From the NCBI GenBank assembly GCA_902496375.1, contig CABVAS010000012.1:1-17810 (forward strand): a stretch of 17,810 nt of DNA, given 5' to 3'. This document shows positions 6,533-14,929 of this stretch, piece by piece. Below the pieces are notes generated by a model. The model made no database searches, was not told the origin of the DNA, and worked only from the letters and a program-made list of their open reading frames with translations. Positions within the stretch are counted from its first letter, which is position 1. Each line of letters starts with the position of its first letter. The DNA is from an uncultured Collinsella sp. (lineage in GTDB: Bacteria > Actinomycetota > Coriobacteriia > Coriobacteriales > Coriobacteriaceae). The translations under genes were made by a program, and so were the position numbers.

Positions 6533-8302
6533 ATGGAGCAACTCATCGCCACCATCGAAAAAGGCCAGCCCTTTTTCAACGCGATCGCCCGCAACAAGTA
6601 CCTCAAGGCGATCCGCGACGGTTTTATCTCCGTCATCCCCATCATCATCTTCTCGTCCATCTTCTGTCTGGTAGCCTCGGTCCCCAACATCTGGGGTTTC
6701 TACTGGCCCGATGACATCAACAACGCCCTGTGGAAGTGCTACAACTACTCCATGGGCATCCTGGCCATCGCCTGTGCCGCCACCACGGCCAAGCACTTCG
6801 CCGACGCTCAGAACCGCGACCTGCCCAAGAACAACCAGATCAACTTTATCTCGTGCATGTGCGCGGCCATCATCGGCTTCCTGCTCCTTTCGAGCGACAC
6901 CATCGCCACGGACGCTGCCAGCGGGTTCAACACCACCTACCTTGGCTCCAAGGGCCTGCTGACCGCCTTCATCGCTGCGTTTGTGACCGGCATCATCTAT
7001 AAGTTCTTTATCAAGCGCAACATCACCGTCAAGATGCCCGATCAGGTTCCGCCCAACATTTCGCAGACCTTTAAGGACATCATCCCCTTCTCCGTCTGCA
7101 TCACCGTCTTTTGGGTCTTTGACATCGTCTTTCGCGCTGCCTTTGGCTTCTGCTTTGCCCAGGGCGTCATCCAGGTGTTCCAGCCCCTGTTCACCGCCGC
7201 CGACGGCTACATCGGCCTCGCTGTGATCTACGGCGCCATGAGTCTCTTCTGGTTCGTCGGCGTCCACGGCCCCTCGATCGTCGAGCCCGCCATCGCTGCC
7301 GCCCTCGTTGCCAACATGACCGACAACCTGGCTGCATTCCAGGCCGGCGAGCACGCCTCCGCCGTCCTGACGCAGGGCGCCCAGTACTTCGTCGTCTGCA
7401 TGGGCGGCACCGGCGCCACGCTCGTCCTGGTCTTTATGTTCTGCTTCTTGGCCAAGTCCCAGGAGATGCGCGCCGTCGGTAAGGCCGCCATCGTCCCCGT
7501 GTGCTTTGCCGTCAACGAGCCGCTGCTGTTCGCCGCGCCCATCGTGCTCAACCCCGTCTTCTTTGTCCCGTTTGTCTTTGCCCCGATCGCCAACATCTGG
7601 ATTCTCAAGGTCTTTATCGACTTCTTGGGCATGAACGGCTTTATGTACACCCTGCCTTGGACCGTCCCCGGTCCCATCGGCACCATCATGGGTCTGGGCT
7701 TCCAGCCGCTCGCCTTTGTGATGCTCGCCATTATCCTGGTCGTCGACTTTGCCCTGTACTACCCCTTCTTCCGTGCCTATGACGCCCAGAAGTGCGCCGA
7801 GGAGGCCGAGATTTCCGAAGAGGAGCTCGCCGCCAAGAACGCCGAGAAGGCCGCTAAGCTCAACGACGCCTTCCAGGGCAAGGCCGACGCCAAGAGCGTT
7901 GCCGCCGGCGCCGCTGCCGAGGCTGTGAAGACCGACGCCGCTCCCGCTGCTGCCACCACCGAGGCTACGGCCACCAGCGACCTTAACGGCAAGCGCGTGC
8001 TCGTGCTCTGCCAGGGCGGTGGCACTTCGGGCCTGCTCGCCAACGCGCTGGCCAAGGCTGCCAAGGAGCGCGGCATCAATCTGGAGACCGCTGCCGAGGC
8101 CTATGGCAACCACGTGGACATGCTTCCCGACTTTGACCTGGTCGTTCTGGCCCCGCAGGCCGCGAGCTACCTGGCCGACCTGCAGAAGGACTGCGAGCGC
8201 GTGGGCAACAAGTGCGTCGCCTGCCGCGGCAAGCAGTACATCGAGCTCTCCCAGAACGGCGACAAGTCTCTCGCCTTCGTCTCCGAGCAGCTTTCGAAGT
8301 AA
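6533..8302 (+). CDS. lacE: PTS lactose-type IICB permease 1
   Basis: This 589-aa inner-membrane permease imports and 6-phosphorylates a beta-galactoside. The IIC membrane domain covers about 1-415 (QPFFNAIARNKYLKAIRDGF at 12-31 is a family N-terminus); H245 in GVHGPS and E329 in NEPLLF match the sugar-site histidine and glutamate of the lactose/chitobiose family. An Ala/Glu-rich linker (420-485) leads to the IIB domain, where C493 in VLCQGGGTSG is the phosphorylated cysteine. No IIA domain is fused, so phosphate must come from a separate IIA, most simply the one at 4619-4957. GGAG lies six bases before the ATG. It is first in cassette 1; a hairpin terminator separates it from lacG1. Lactose is likely but related galactosides are possible. 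Confidence 0.93.
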   Translation: MEQLIATIEKGQPFFNAIARNKYLKAIRDGFISVIPIIIFSSIFCLVASVPNIWGFYWPDDINNALWKCYNYSMGILAIACAATTAKHFADAQNRDLPKNNQINFISCMCAAIIGFLLLSSDTIATDAASGFNTTYLGSKGLLTAFIAAFVTGIIYKFFIKRNITVKMPDQVPPNISQTFKDIIPFSVCITVFWVFDIVFRAAFGFCFAQGVIQVFQPLFTAADGYIGLAVIYGAMSLFWFVGVHGPSIVEPAIAAALVANMTDNLAAFQAGEHASAVLTQGAQYFVVCMGGTGATLVLVFMFCFLAKSQEMRAVGKAAIVPVCFAVNEPLLFAAPIVLNPVFFVPFVFAPIANIWILKVFIDFLGMNGFMYTLPWTVPGPIGTIMGLGFQPLAFVMLAIILVVDFALYYPFFRAYDAQKCAEEAEISEEELAAKNAEKAAKLNDAFQGKADAKSVAAGAAAEAVKTDAAPAAATTEATATSDLNGKRVLVLCQGGGTSGLLANALAKAAKERGINLETAAEAYGNHVDMLPDFDLVVLAPQAASYLADLQKDCERVGNKCVACRGKQYIELSQNGDKSLAFVSEQLSK

Positions 8303-8311
8303 GTAACGCGT

Positions 8312-8349
8312 AAGGACCAGCCGACCACCCACAGGCGGCTGGCCTTTTT
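8312..8349 (+). terminator. Hairpin terminator/attenuator between lacE1 and lacG1
   Basis: Arms of 11 bp with one bulged A (8312-8323 and 8336-8346) run into a TTTTT tract (8345-8349). It sits 10 nt after the lacE1 stop and 20 nt before lacG1. As no separate lacG1 promoter fits in the gap, it is better read as a partial terminator that lowers lacG1 relative to lacE1. Confidence 0.75.
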
Positions 8350-8368
8350 ACTAGACGATTGGATCATC

Positions 8369-9808
8369 ATGTCCGTTAACCCCGCCAGCGTCACCAACCC
8401 GCCCGCGCAGTTTCCCGAGGACTTTGTCTTTGGCGGCGCCACCGCTGCCTACCAGGTAGAGGGCGAGACCCGCACTCACGGTAAGGGCAAGGTTGCCTGG
8501 GACGACTTCCTGGAGGCCCAGGGCCGCTTTTCCCCCGATCCCGCTTCGGACTTCTACAACCAGTACCCCGTCGATCTGGAGCTGTGCGAGGAGTTTGGCA
8601 TCAACGGCATTCGCCTCTCCATCGCCTGGAGCCGCATCTTCCCCAACGGCACCGGCGAGATCAACCCCGAGGGTGTCCAGTTCTACCACGATCTGTTCGC
8701 CGAGTGCCACAAGCATCACGTCGAGCCGTTCGTCACGCTGCACCACTTCGATACGCCGCTCCCCCTCTTTGAGAAGGGCGACTTCCTCAACCGCGAGACC
8801 ATCGACGCCTTTGTGGACTTTGCCACCTTCTGCTTTAAGGAGTACGCCGACCAGGTGACCTACTGGTTCACCTTTAACGAGATCTGGGCCGACGCCTCCA
8901 ACACCTACATCGAGGGCACCTTCCCCGGTGGCGTCAAGGCGCATCTTGCCGAGGCTTTCCAGTGCGAGCACAACATGATGCTCGCCCACGCCAAGGCAGT
9001 GCTGGCCTTCCACAACGGCGGCTTTAAGGGCAAAATCGGCGTCATCCAGTCGCTGGAGTTCAAGTACCCGCTCAACGAGAACGACCCCGCCGACATCAAA
9101 GCCGCCAACAACGAGCACGTGCTGCAAAACCAGTTTTTGCTCGACGCCACCTTCCGCGGCGACTACGCGCCCGACACCCTCGAGTGCGCCAACCGCCTGG
9201 CTGCCGTCTCTGGCGGCACGATCGAGATCCGCGAGGATGATCTTAAGATCATGCGCGAGGCAGCGCTCTACAACGACTACCTGGGCGTCAACAACTACCA
9301 GTGCCGTTTCCTCAAGGCCTACGACGGCGAAAACGACCTGCACCACAACGGCACGGGCGAGAAGGGCACCGGCCGCTGGCGCGTCAAGGGCATTGGCGAG
9401 CACGTGAACAAGCCCGGCATCCCCACCACCGACTGGGACTGGATCATCTATCCCGAGGGCCTGTTCGATCTGCTCGTCTACATTAAGCAGCGCTACCCCA
9501 ACTACAAGCAGATCTTCATCACCGAAAACGGCATGGGCTACAAGGACCCCTACAAGGACGGTTTTGTGGACGACCAACCGCGCATCGACTACATCGAGCA
9601 GCACCTGCGTTGGTTGCTCAAGGCCATGGAGGTGGGCGTCAACGTGGGCGGCTACTTCCTGTGGAGCCTGCAGGATCAGTTCTCCTGGACCAATGGCTAC
9701 AACAAGCGTTACGGCTTCTTCTACGTTGACTTTGAAACCCAGAAGCGCACGCCCAAGGCAAGCGCATACTGGTATAAGCACGTGGCGCAGACCCGTCGTC
9801 TGGACTAG
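8369..9808 (+). CDS. lacG: 6-phospho-beta-galactosidase 1 (GH1)
   Basis: This 479-aa glycoside hydrolase family 1 enzyme cleaves 6-phospho-beta-galactosides (such as lactose 6-phosphate) in the cytoplasm to galactose 6-phosphate plus the aglycone sugar. E171 in TFNEI is the acid/base and E386 in ITENG the nucleophile. The phosphate site S439, K446 and Y448 (FSWTNGYNKRYG, 438-449) matches lactococcal LacG, and W440 after the serine is the residue associated with galacto- rather than gluco-configured substrates. FGGATAAYQVEG (21-32) is the family N-terminus. Only a weak GGAT precedes the ATG. Galactose 6-phosphate feeds LacAB and LacC on the left. It follows lacE1 across an attenuator-like hairpin. 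Confidence 0.94.
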   Translation: MSVNPASVTNPPAQFPEDFVFGGATAAYQVEGETRTHGKGKVAWDDFLEAQGRFSPDPASDFYNQYPVDLELCEEFGINGIRLSIAWSRIFPNGTGEINPEGVQFYHDLFAECHKHHVEPFVTLHHFDTPLPLFEKGDFLNRETIDAFVDFATFCFKEYADQVTYWFTFNEIWADASNTYIEGTFPGGVKAHLAEAFQCEHNMMLAHAKAVLAFHNGGFKGKIGVIQSLEFKYPLNENDPADIKAANNEHVLQNQFLLDATFRGDYAPDTLECANRLAAVSGGTIEIREDDLKIMREAALYNDYLGVNNYQCRFLKAYDGENDLHHNGTGEKGTGRWRVKGIGEHVNKPGIPTTDWDWIIYPEGLFDLLVYIKQRYPNYKQIFITENGMGYKDPYKDGFVDDQPRIDYIEQHLRWLLKAMEVGVNVGGYFLWSLQDQFSWTNGYNKRYGFFYVDFETQKRTPKASAYWYKHVAQTRRLD

Positions 9809-9854
9809 TGGCTGGCGGGGTTGCCCGCTCACACAACCTGTCCCCATTTCTCAG

Positions 9855-9904
9855 CCGGGGGCGGCACGTCACACGGCGCGCCGCCCCCGGTCTTTTTGTT
9901 TTTG
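9855..9904 (+). terminator. Intrinsic terminator after lacG1
   Basis: A perfect 11-bp GC-rich stem (CCGGGGGCGGC, 9855-9865, with 9880-9890) and 14-nt loop are followed by TCTTTTTGTTTTT. It lies 46 bp past the lacG1 stop and ends cassette 1. Confidence 0.93.
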
Positions 9905-9919
9905 GGCTGGTCGGGAGCC

Positions 9920-10065
9920 GTTTGTCTCGATCTGTAACATCTAGCCGAGTTTTTTGGTCCTAGCTGTTACAGATTGAGACGAACAGGATTGCTCTTTCCG
10001 AAGAATCTAAATCTGTAACACGTAGCCCGCTTTTGACCGTCTACCTGTTACAAATCGAGACAAAC
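9920..10065. repeat. Palindrome array 1: two units at 80-bp period
   Basis: Unit 1 (9920-9984) has 25-bp arms with three or four mismatches (left arm ends CTGTAACATCTAG, right begins CTAGCTGTTACAG) around a 15-nt loop. Unit 2 (about 10000-10065) has the same outer TGTAACA/TGTTACA arms but a different core (GTAGCCCGCTTTTGACCGTC). The same units recur at 14930-15153. The array lies between the lacG1 terminator and the lacI2 stop, ending 10 bp before that stop. It has no coding potential of note. Confidence 0.85.
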
Positions 10066-10075
10066 GGAGTAGGAC

Positions 10076-11113
10076 CTAACCCCGTATGTCCCTAACAGTC
10101 GAGCGTTCGACCAGCGTACTCGGCACATGAATCGCCTCGATAGACGAGCTCTCTCCAATCGCCGCCTCAAACGCAAGCTTACCGACACCGCGCAAATCAA
10201 ATCGCAGCGTCGTCAGTCGATTGTGAGGAACAAGTCCCTCGAGTGCGTCGTCGATACCAACCACGCTCACGTCGTCGGGCACGGACAGGCCCGCGTTCTC
10301 GAGCGCGGCGATAACGCCCAGCGCCATCTGGTCATTTGCCGCAAGCACGGCAGTCGGCGCCTGCGACCCGCCGGCAAGCACCTCGGCCGCAATCCGCTCG
10401 CCCATGGCGTACCCACTGTCCGCACTCCAATCGCCACGCAGCATCGGAGCGGCATCGACATGAGCACGACCCAGCGTATCGCGCCAACCGGCCTCACGAA
10501 AACGCGAGGAAATCGAGTTTTCCGGACCCGCCACAAACCGCATATTCGAGTGACCATGTTCCAGCAGATAATTGGTCAACAGCTCGCACGAACCATACTG
10601 GTCGGAGTCGATCGTCGTGCAGCGCGGATGCGCATACATGGACAGGATGACCGTTCGCACTCCCGGCTGGGGAACAAACTCCTCAAAATCGGGAGCCATG
10701 CGGTTCATGTTGAGAATCATGCCGTCGACGGGTCGCTCGACCATGCGGCGCGAGGCATCGGCAAGTGTATAGGGCTTGTCGCCGCCCATCTCGATCATAG
10801 TGACGGCAAAATCGTGCTCGCGCGCCGCTTGCATGATACCCTCGAGCGTCGCCAGGTTACCGACACGTGTGATGTTGTACATGCACAGGCCAATAGAACG
10901 ATACGACCCGCCGCGCAACGCCGCTCCAGCAAAATTGGGACGAAAGCCCAGCTCTTCCATGGCGGCCAGCACACGCTTGCGCGTCTTTTCCGTCACGTTG
11001 GGCATACCGTTGACCACGCGAGACACAGTCTGGCGGCTCACGCCAGCGAGCGCCGCAACCTCTGCCGCGCTCGCCGAATGACCATTCCTTGTCTGCTGAG
11101 CCATGCCTTCCAC
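10076..11113 (-). CDS. LacI-family repressor 2, divergent from lacG2-lacE2
   Basis: This 345-aa LacI/GalR-type regulator has its helix-turn-helix at about residues 14-35 (ASAAEVAALAGVSRQTVSR), the hinge segment RPNFAGAAL and an effector-binding domain similar to LacI1 (shared NITxxGNL and YTLxxASxRM motifs). Position pair R27/Q28 opens the recognition helix, unlike LacI1 and LacI3. I start at a GTG (11113) because AGCAGG lies five bases before it; the ATG three codons later (11104) is a fair alternative, but its only purine-rich site is one base away. The frame is open to an ATG at 11161 with no ribosome site. Operator-like sites lie 50-220 bp upstream. Its probable target is the divergent lacG2-lacE2 operon; the inducer is unknown. 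Confidence 0.9.
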   Translation of the reverse strand: MEGMAQQTRNGHSASAAEVAALAGVSRQTVSRVVNGMPNVTEKTRKRVLAAMEELGFRPNFAGAALRGGSYRSIGLCMYNITRVGNLATLEGIMQAAREHDFAVTMIEMGGDKPYTLADASRRMVERPVDGMILNMNRMAPDFEEFVPQPGVRTVILSMYAHPRCTTIDSDQYGSCELLTNYLLEHGHSNMRFVAGPENSISSRFREAGWRDTLGRAHVDAAPMLRGDWSADSGYAMGERIAAEVLAGGSQAPTAVLAANDQMALGVIAALENAGLSVPDDVSVVGIDDALEGLVPHNRLTTLRFDLRGVGKLAFEAAIGESSSIEAIHVPSTLVERSTVRDIRG

Positions 11114-11164
11114 GCTAACCTGCTTCCCAACTATTCCCCGCGCCCATGGCGCATCGTACATACA

Positions 11165-11180
11165 TCGATAACGTGCTCAT
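11165..11180. promoter_or_regulatory. LacI2 operator half-site O0 near lacI2
   Basis: The right half GTGCTCAT (half-site ATG-AGC-AC) is identical to O1 and O2; the left half (TCGATAAC) is degenerate. It lies about 60 bp upstream of the lacI2 start and 132 bp from O1, suggesting autoregulation or looping. Confidence 0.45.
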
Positions 11181-11226
11181 GATACCCGAGCCATATACCA
11201 CAACATGAAAACTTCTGTCAATCAAA

Positions 11227-11258
11227 ACCGCTTACCGAACAAATACAACCGTTCGCGG
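11227..11258 (+). promoter_or_regulatory. CCGTT direct repeat, 21-bp period (lacI2/lacG2)
   Basis: CCGCTTACCG starts at 11228 and CCGTTCGCGG at 11249, exactly 21 bp apart, about 40-75 bp upstream of operator O1 and reading towards lacG2. The position suits an activator or a second repressor. Confidence 0.55.
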
Positions 11259-11296
11259 CTGTTTGAAGTTGTTTTGTTTCTATACATCCCAGCCGG

Positions 11297-11312
11297 ATGT
11301 TAACGTGCTCAT
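11297..11312. promoter_or_regulatory. LacI2 operator O1
   Basis: ATGTTAAC|GTGCTCAT: the left half equals that of LacI1 O1, the right half (ATG-AGC-AC) is specific to this cassette. Its centre is 22 bp, two helical turns, from O2. Confidence 0.65.
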
Positions 11313-11316
11313 TGTC

Positions 11317-11336
11317 AAATGTTCACGTGCTCATTT
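11317..11336. promoter_or_regulatory. LacI2 operator O2
   Basis: AAATGTTCACGTGCTCATTT is a 20-bp imperfect palindrome whose two halves differ at only two inner bases. It overlaps the candidate -35 box of lacG2. Confidence 0.7.
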
Positions 11337-11357
11337 TGGTTCTAATCATTTTAAGAT
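11328..11357 (+). promoter_or_regulatory. Candidate lacG2 promoter
   Basis: TGCTCA (11328-11333), an 18-bp spacer and TAAGAT (11352-11357) form a plausible but weak -35/-10 pair, supported mainly by overlap with operator O2. Confidence 0.35.
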
Positions 11358-11454
11358 AGTGTTTATCGGACTTTTTCACCGCTGAACGCTAACCAGGGAG
11401 CCTCCTGAGCGCAAACGCACAATATCGAACAGCGAGACGAGAGGGTGTATGCAT

Positions 11455-12897
11455 ATGTCTTTGCTAAACCGCGTACAGCAGCTGCCGAAGGGCTTTGTTT
11501 GGGGCGCCGCAACCGCCGCGTACCAAACGGAAGGCTCCACGAAGGTGGCAGGCAAGGGTAAGACCATGTGGGACGATTACCTTGTCGCCCAGGGTCGCTT
11601 TTTGCCCGACCCGGCCAGTGATTTCTACAACCGCTACGAGGAGGATATCCGCCTTTCTGCCGAGCATGGACTCAACGCCATCCGTGTGTCCATCGCCTGG
11701 ACCCGCATCTTCCCCAACGGCGACGATGCCGAGCCCCTCGCCGAGGGCGTTAAGCACTACCACGAGCTGTTCGCCTGCTGCAAAAAGTATGGCGTCGAGC
11801 CCTATGTGTCCCTGCATCACTTTGACTCCCCCGCCGCCCTGTTCAACCAGGGCGACTGGCTCAACCGCAAGACCGTCGACGCCTATGTGCGCTATGCCGA
11901 GTTCTGCTTCCGCGAGTTCCGCGAGGTCAAGAATTGGTTCACCATCAACGAGCTCATCAGCCTCTCGCACTCCCAATACATCCAAGGCAACTTCCCGCCC
12001 AACCATCACTTTGATGTGACGAGCGGCATCCAGAGCCAGCACAACGAGCTCGTTGCCCACGCCCGCGCCGTCAACCTGTATAAGGATCTTGACGAGACCG
12101 AGCACCTGGGCGGACGCATTGGCATGGTCAACGTCCTGACGCCGGCATATCCTGCCACAGACTCGCCCGCCGACCAGCACGCCGCCGACCTGTACAACGC
12201 CTTCTACACCGACTTCATCATGGACGGCGCCTTCCTGGGTCACTACTCCGCGCGTACCCTCTCACTCATCAACGAGATTCTGCGTGCCAACAACGCCACG
12301 CTTACGGTTGAGGACAGCGACATGGAGGAGCTCGCCAAGGCGGCGCCCCGCAACGATATGTTCGGCCTCAACTACTATCAGTCGGCGTTTATCGCCGCCT
12401 ACGATGGCGAGTCCACCAACAGCTTTAACGGCACCGGAGACAAGGGCACCTCGTGCTTTAAGTTTAAGGGCGTCGGGCAGCAGGTCGATATGCCGGGTAT
12501 CCCCACCACCGACTGGGATTGGCTCATCTACCCGCAAGGCCTCTACGACACGCTCAAGCACATCAGCGCCACCTATCCCAACCTCCCCGTCATCTATATC
12601 ACCGAAAACGGCCTGGGCCACAAGGACCCCGAGCCCGACGCAAACGGCATCGTCGCCGATCCCGAGCGCATCGACTTTGTCGACCAGCACATGGAGAAGG
12701 TGCTCCGGGCGCGCGCCGAGGGCGTCGACGTCCAGGGCTACTTTATCTGGAGCCTGCAGGACCAGTTCTCGTGGGCCAACGGCTATAACAAGCGCTACGG
12801 CCTGTTCTACATCGACTTCGACACGCAAAAACGCTACATCAAGCAGTCGGCACTCTGGTACAAGGAGCTCGCCGACACTATGGCGGACGCGCAGTAG
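11455..12897 (+). CDS. lacG: 6-phospho-beta-galactosidase 2 (GH1)
   Basis: This 480-aa GH1 enzyme is a paralogue of lacG1 and probably cleaves a 6-phosphorylated beta-galactoside delivered by LacE2. E166 in TINEL is the acid/base and E384 in ITENG the nucleophile; S439, K446 and Y448 form the 6-phosphate site, and the tryptophan after S439 favours galacto substrates. It differs from LacG1 through much of the middle (for example the residues after the acid/base: ISLSHSQ versus WADASNT), so aglycone preference may differ. Two in-frame ATGs lie two codons apart (11449 and 11455); AGAGGG is three bases from the first and nine from the second, so I prefer the second. It is first in cassette 2, the reverse of cassette 1. 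Confidence 0.92.
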   Translation: MSLLNRVQQLPKGFVWGAATAAYQTEGSTKVAGKGKTMWDDYLVAQGRFLPDPASDFYNRYEEDIRLSAEHGLNAIRVSIAWTRIFPNGDDAEPLAEGVKHYHELFACCKKYGVEPYVSLHHFDSPAALFNQGDWLNRKTVDAYVRYAEFCFREFREVKNWFTINELISLSHSQYIQGNFPPNHHFDVTSGIQSQHNELVAHARAVNLYKDLDETEHLGGRIGMVNVLTPAYPATDSPADQHAADLYNAFYTDFIMDGAFLGHYSARTLSLINEILRANNATLTVEDSDMEELAKAAPRNDMFGLNYYQSAFIAAYDGESTNSFNGTGDKGTSCFKFKGVGQQVDMPGIPTTDWDWLIYPQGLYDTLKHISATYPNLPVIYITENGLGHKDPEPDANGIVADPERIDFVDQHMEKVLRARAEGVDVQGYFIWSLQDQFSWANGYNKRYGLFYIDFDTQKRYIKQSALWYKELADTMADAQ

Positions 12898-12918
12898 CGC
12901 ATCGCCTCGCTTTCCCCC

Positions 12919-12965
12919 GAGAGGGGAGCGGCCCTATGCGATACAAACCCAGCCGCTCCCCTCTC
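12919..12965 (+). terminator. Long hairpin without T-tract between lacG2 and lacE2
   Basis: A perfect 14-bp stem (GAGAGGGGAGCGGC, 12919-12932, with 12952-12965) and 19-nt loop lie 21 nt past the lacG2 stop. No run of T follows, so it is more likely an RNA-stability or processing element within the lacG2-lacE2 transcript than a full terminator. Confidence 0.6.
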
Positions 12966-13073
12966 TCCCCCTGGGACCGACCCCGCCTGCACCCGGGCTT
13001 TTAGCAAGCGGGAGACCATATAGGTTTTCAACGTCCATGCCATTAAGATTTCATGCAAAGAGGAGCGTGAACT

Positions 13074-14834
13074 ATGGAATCGATCGTTAAGTTCTTGGAG
13101 AAAGGTCAGCCGTACTTCGACAAGGTCTCTAAGAACATCTACCTTCAGGCCATTAAAGACGGCTTTTTGGCAGCAATGCCCATCATCCTGTCTTCTTCTG
13201 TCTTCCTGCTTATTTCGACCCTGCCGGGCGTTGTCGCCACGGTCGGCGGCTTTACGCTGCCCGACTGGTGGAACGTCGACGTCGTGAACTTCTGCAACAA
13301 GGTTTACAACTTCACGATGGGCGTCGTGGGCATCATGGTCGCCGGCACCACCGCAAGCGCGCTGACCGGCTCCAAGAACCGCCGCATGCCTGCCGGCAAG
13401 GCCATCAACGCCACGAGCACCATGGTCGCCGCCATGTGCGCTATGCTCATCTTGGCCGTTACCCAGACGAGTGCCAAGATCGACGGCGCCGATGTCTCGG
13501 TGTTCTTTACCGACAACATGGGCACCAAGGGCCTGCTGAGCTCCTTTGTCGCCGCATTTGCCACGGTCAACATCTATGCCTTCTGCATTAAGCGAGACAT
13601 CACCATCAAGCTGCCCAAAGAAGTCCCCGGCGCCATCGCCCAGAACTTCCGCGACATCTTCGCCTTCAGCTTCTCCATCCTGTTTGTCGCCGTCATCGAC
13701 GTTATCTGCCGCACCTGCTTGGCCGTCCCGTTTGCCAACGTCATCTCCACGCTGGTGAGCCCGCTGTTCGCCGCTGCCGATTCCTACGCCGGCCTCGCCC
13801 TCATCTGGTTCATGATCCCGCTGTTCTGGTTCATGGGCATCCACGGCCCCTCGGTCGTTAAGCCTGCCCTCAACGCCGCGCTGTTTGGCAACATCACCAC
13901 CAACCTCGCCACGCTGCAGGCCGGCGGTCACCCCGCCCTCGCCCTGACCGAAAACTTCGGTAACTACATCGGCGAACTCGGCGGCACCGGCGCCACGTTC
14001 ATTGTCCCGATCATCTTCCTGCTCTTTATGCGCTCCAAGCAGCTCAAGGCCGTCGGCAAAGCCTCTGTCGTGCCCGTGATGTTCGCCGTCAACGAGCCGC
14101 TGCTGTTCGCCGCGCCCATCATCCTCAACCCGTACTTCCTGATCCCGTTCCTGTTTGCCCCCGTGGCCAACGTCCTCATTGGTAAGTTCTTCATCGACTT
14201 TTTGGGCATGAACGGCTTTATCTATGCCATGCCGTGGGCACTCCCCGGACCGATCGGCACCTTCATCGACACCAACTTCCAGCCGATCTCTCTGGTCCTG
14301 GTTGTCGTCCTGCTGGTCGTTGACTTCTTGATCTACTACCCGTTCTGCAAGGCCTACGACAACGTCCTGTGCAAGCAGGAGGCCGAGACCCTGGCCGAAG
14401 AAGAGGCCGAGGAGACCAAGGCCGTCAAGACCGCTGCCGCCCCCGCCGTTGAGGCTCCTGTTGTCGAGACCGCTTCTGCCACTGAGGCCTCCGCAGCTCC
14501 GTCCGCCCTTAAGGGCAAGGATCTGAGGGTTCTGGTTCTGTGCGCTGGCGCCGGCACCTCTGCACTGCTCGCCAACGCGCTTAAGGAAGGCGCCGACGAG
14601 CTGGGCATCGACATTACCGCCAACGCCGGTGCCTACGGCAGCCACTACGCCATCATGGACCAGTACAACGTCATCGTCCTGGCTCCGCAGGTTCGCACCT
14701 ATTACAACGAGATGAAGGCCGACACCGACCGCCTGGGCATCACGCTGCTGTCGCCCAAGGGCAAACAGTACATCGACCTCACTAAGGATCCCAAGGGTGC
14801 CGTCGCCTGGATCGAGGAAAACCTCGAGGCATAA
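13074..14834 (+). CDS. lacE: PTS lactose-type IICB permease 2
   Basis: This 586-aa membrane permease is a paralogue of LacE1. The IIC domain spans about 1-425 with H258 in GIHGPS and E341 in NEPLLF at the sugar site; the linker (430-482) is rich in Ala, Glu, Thr and Val; IIB follows with the phosphocysteine C490 in VLVLCAGAGTS. Loops at about 52-70 and 98-145 differ from LacE1 and resemble LacE3, suggesting a different ligand. GAGGAG lies eight bases before the ATG. It is 176 nt downstream of lacG2, with the hairpin between, and ends at a strong terminator. It carries no IIA domain. Stretches around NEPLLFAAPI are identical to lacE1 at the nucleotide level, a trace of duplication or conversion. 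Confidence 0.93.
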   Translation: MESIVKFLEKGQPYFDKVSKNIYLQAIKDGFLAAMPIILSSSVFLLISTLPGVVATVGGFTLPDWWNVDVVNFCNKVYNFTMGVVGIMVAGTTASALTGSKNRRMPAGKAINATSTMVAAMCAMLILAVTQTSAKIDGADVSVFFTDNMGTKGLLSSFVAAFATVNIYAFCIKRDITIKLPKEVPGAIAQNFRDIFAFSFSILFVAVIDVICRTCLAVPFANVISTLVSPLFAAADSYAGLALIWFMIPLFWFMGIHGPSVVKPALNAALFGNITTNLATLQAGGHPALALTENFGNYIGELGGTGATFIVPIIFLLFMRSKQLKAVGKASVVPVMFAVNEPLLFAAPIILNPYFLIPFLFAPVANVLIGKFFIDFLGMNGFIYAMPWALPGPIGTFIDTNFQPISLVLVVVLLVVDFLIYYPFCKAYDNVLCKQEAETLAEEEAEETKAVKTAAAPAVEAPVVETASATEASAAPSALKGKDLRVLVLCAGAGTSALLANALKEGADELGIDITANAGAYGSHYAIMDQYNVIVLAPQVRTYYNEMKADTDRLGITLLSPKGKQYIDLTKDPKGAVAWIEENLEA

Positions 14835-14866
14835 GACGCTGACACCACCTGCCGCTTGCAGACAAT

Positions 14867-14910
14867 AAATGGCCCGTGCATCGATGTGTGATGCGCGGGC
14901 CATTTTGTTT
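14867..14910 (+). terminator. Intrinsic terminator after lacE2
   Basis: A 16-bp stem with one G-U pair (14867-14882 with 14890-14905) and 7-nt loop is followed by TTTTGTTT. It lies about 33 bp past the lacE2 stop and ends cassette 2. Confidence 0.92.
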
Positions 14911-14929
14911 AGACCGCACCCGTCCTCCT

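Noticed and set aside
6464..8332. 622-codon minus-strand open frame opposite lacE1, and similar frames opposite lacG1 and lacE2
   Set aside because: Gly/Asp/Val-rich low-complexity translations antisense to well-conserved PTS and GH1 genes; no plausible start or motif.
8369..12897. 6-phospho-beta-glucosidase identity for the two GH1 enzymes
   Set aside because: Both keep the FSW tryptophan associated with galacto-configured substrates and are embedded in a tagatose-6-phosphate context; dual activity cannot be excluded.
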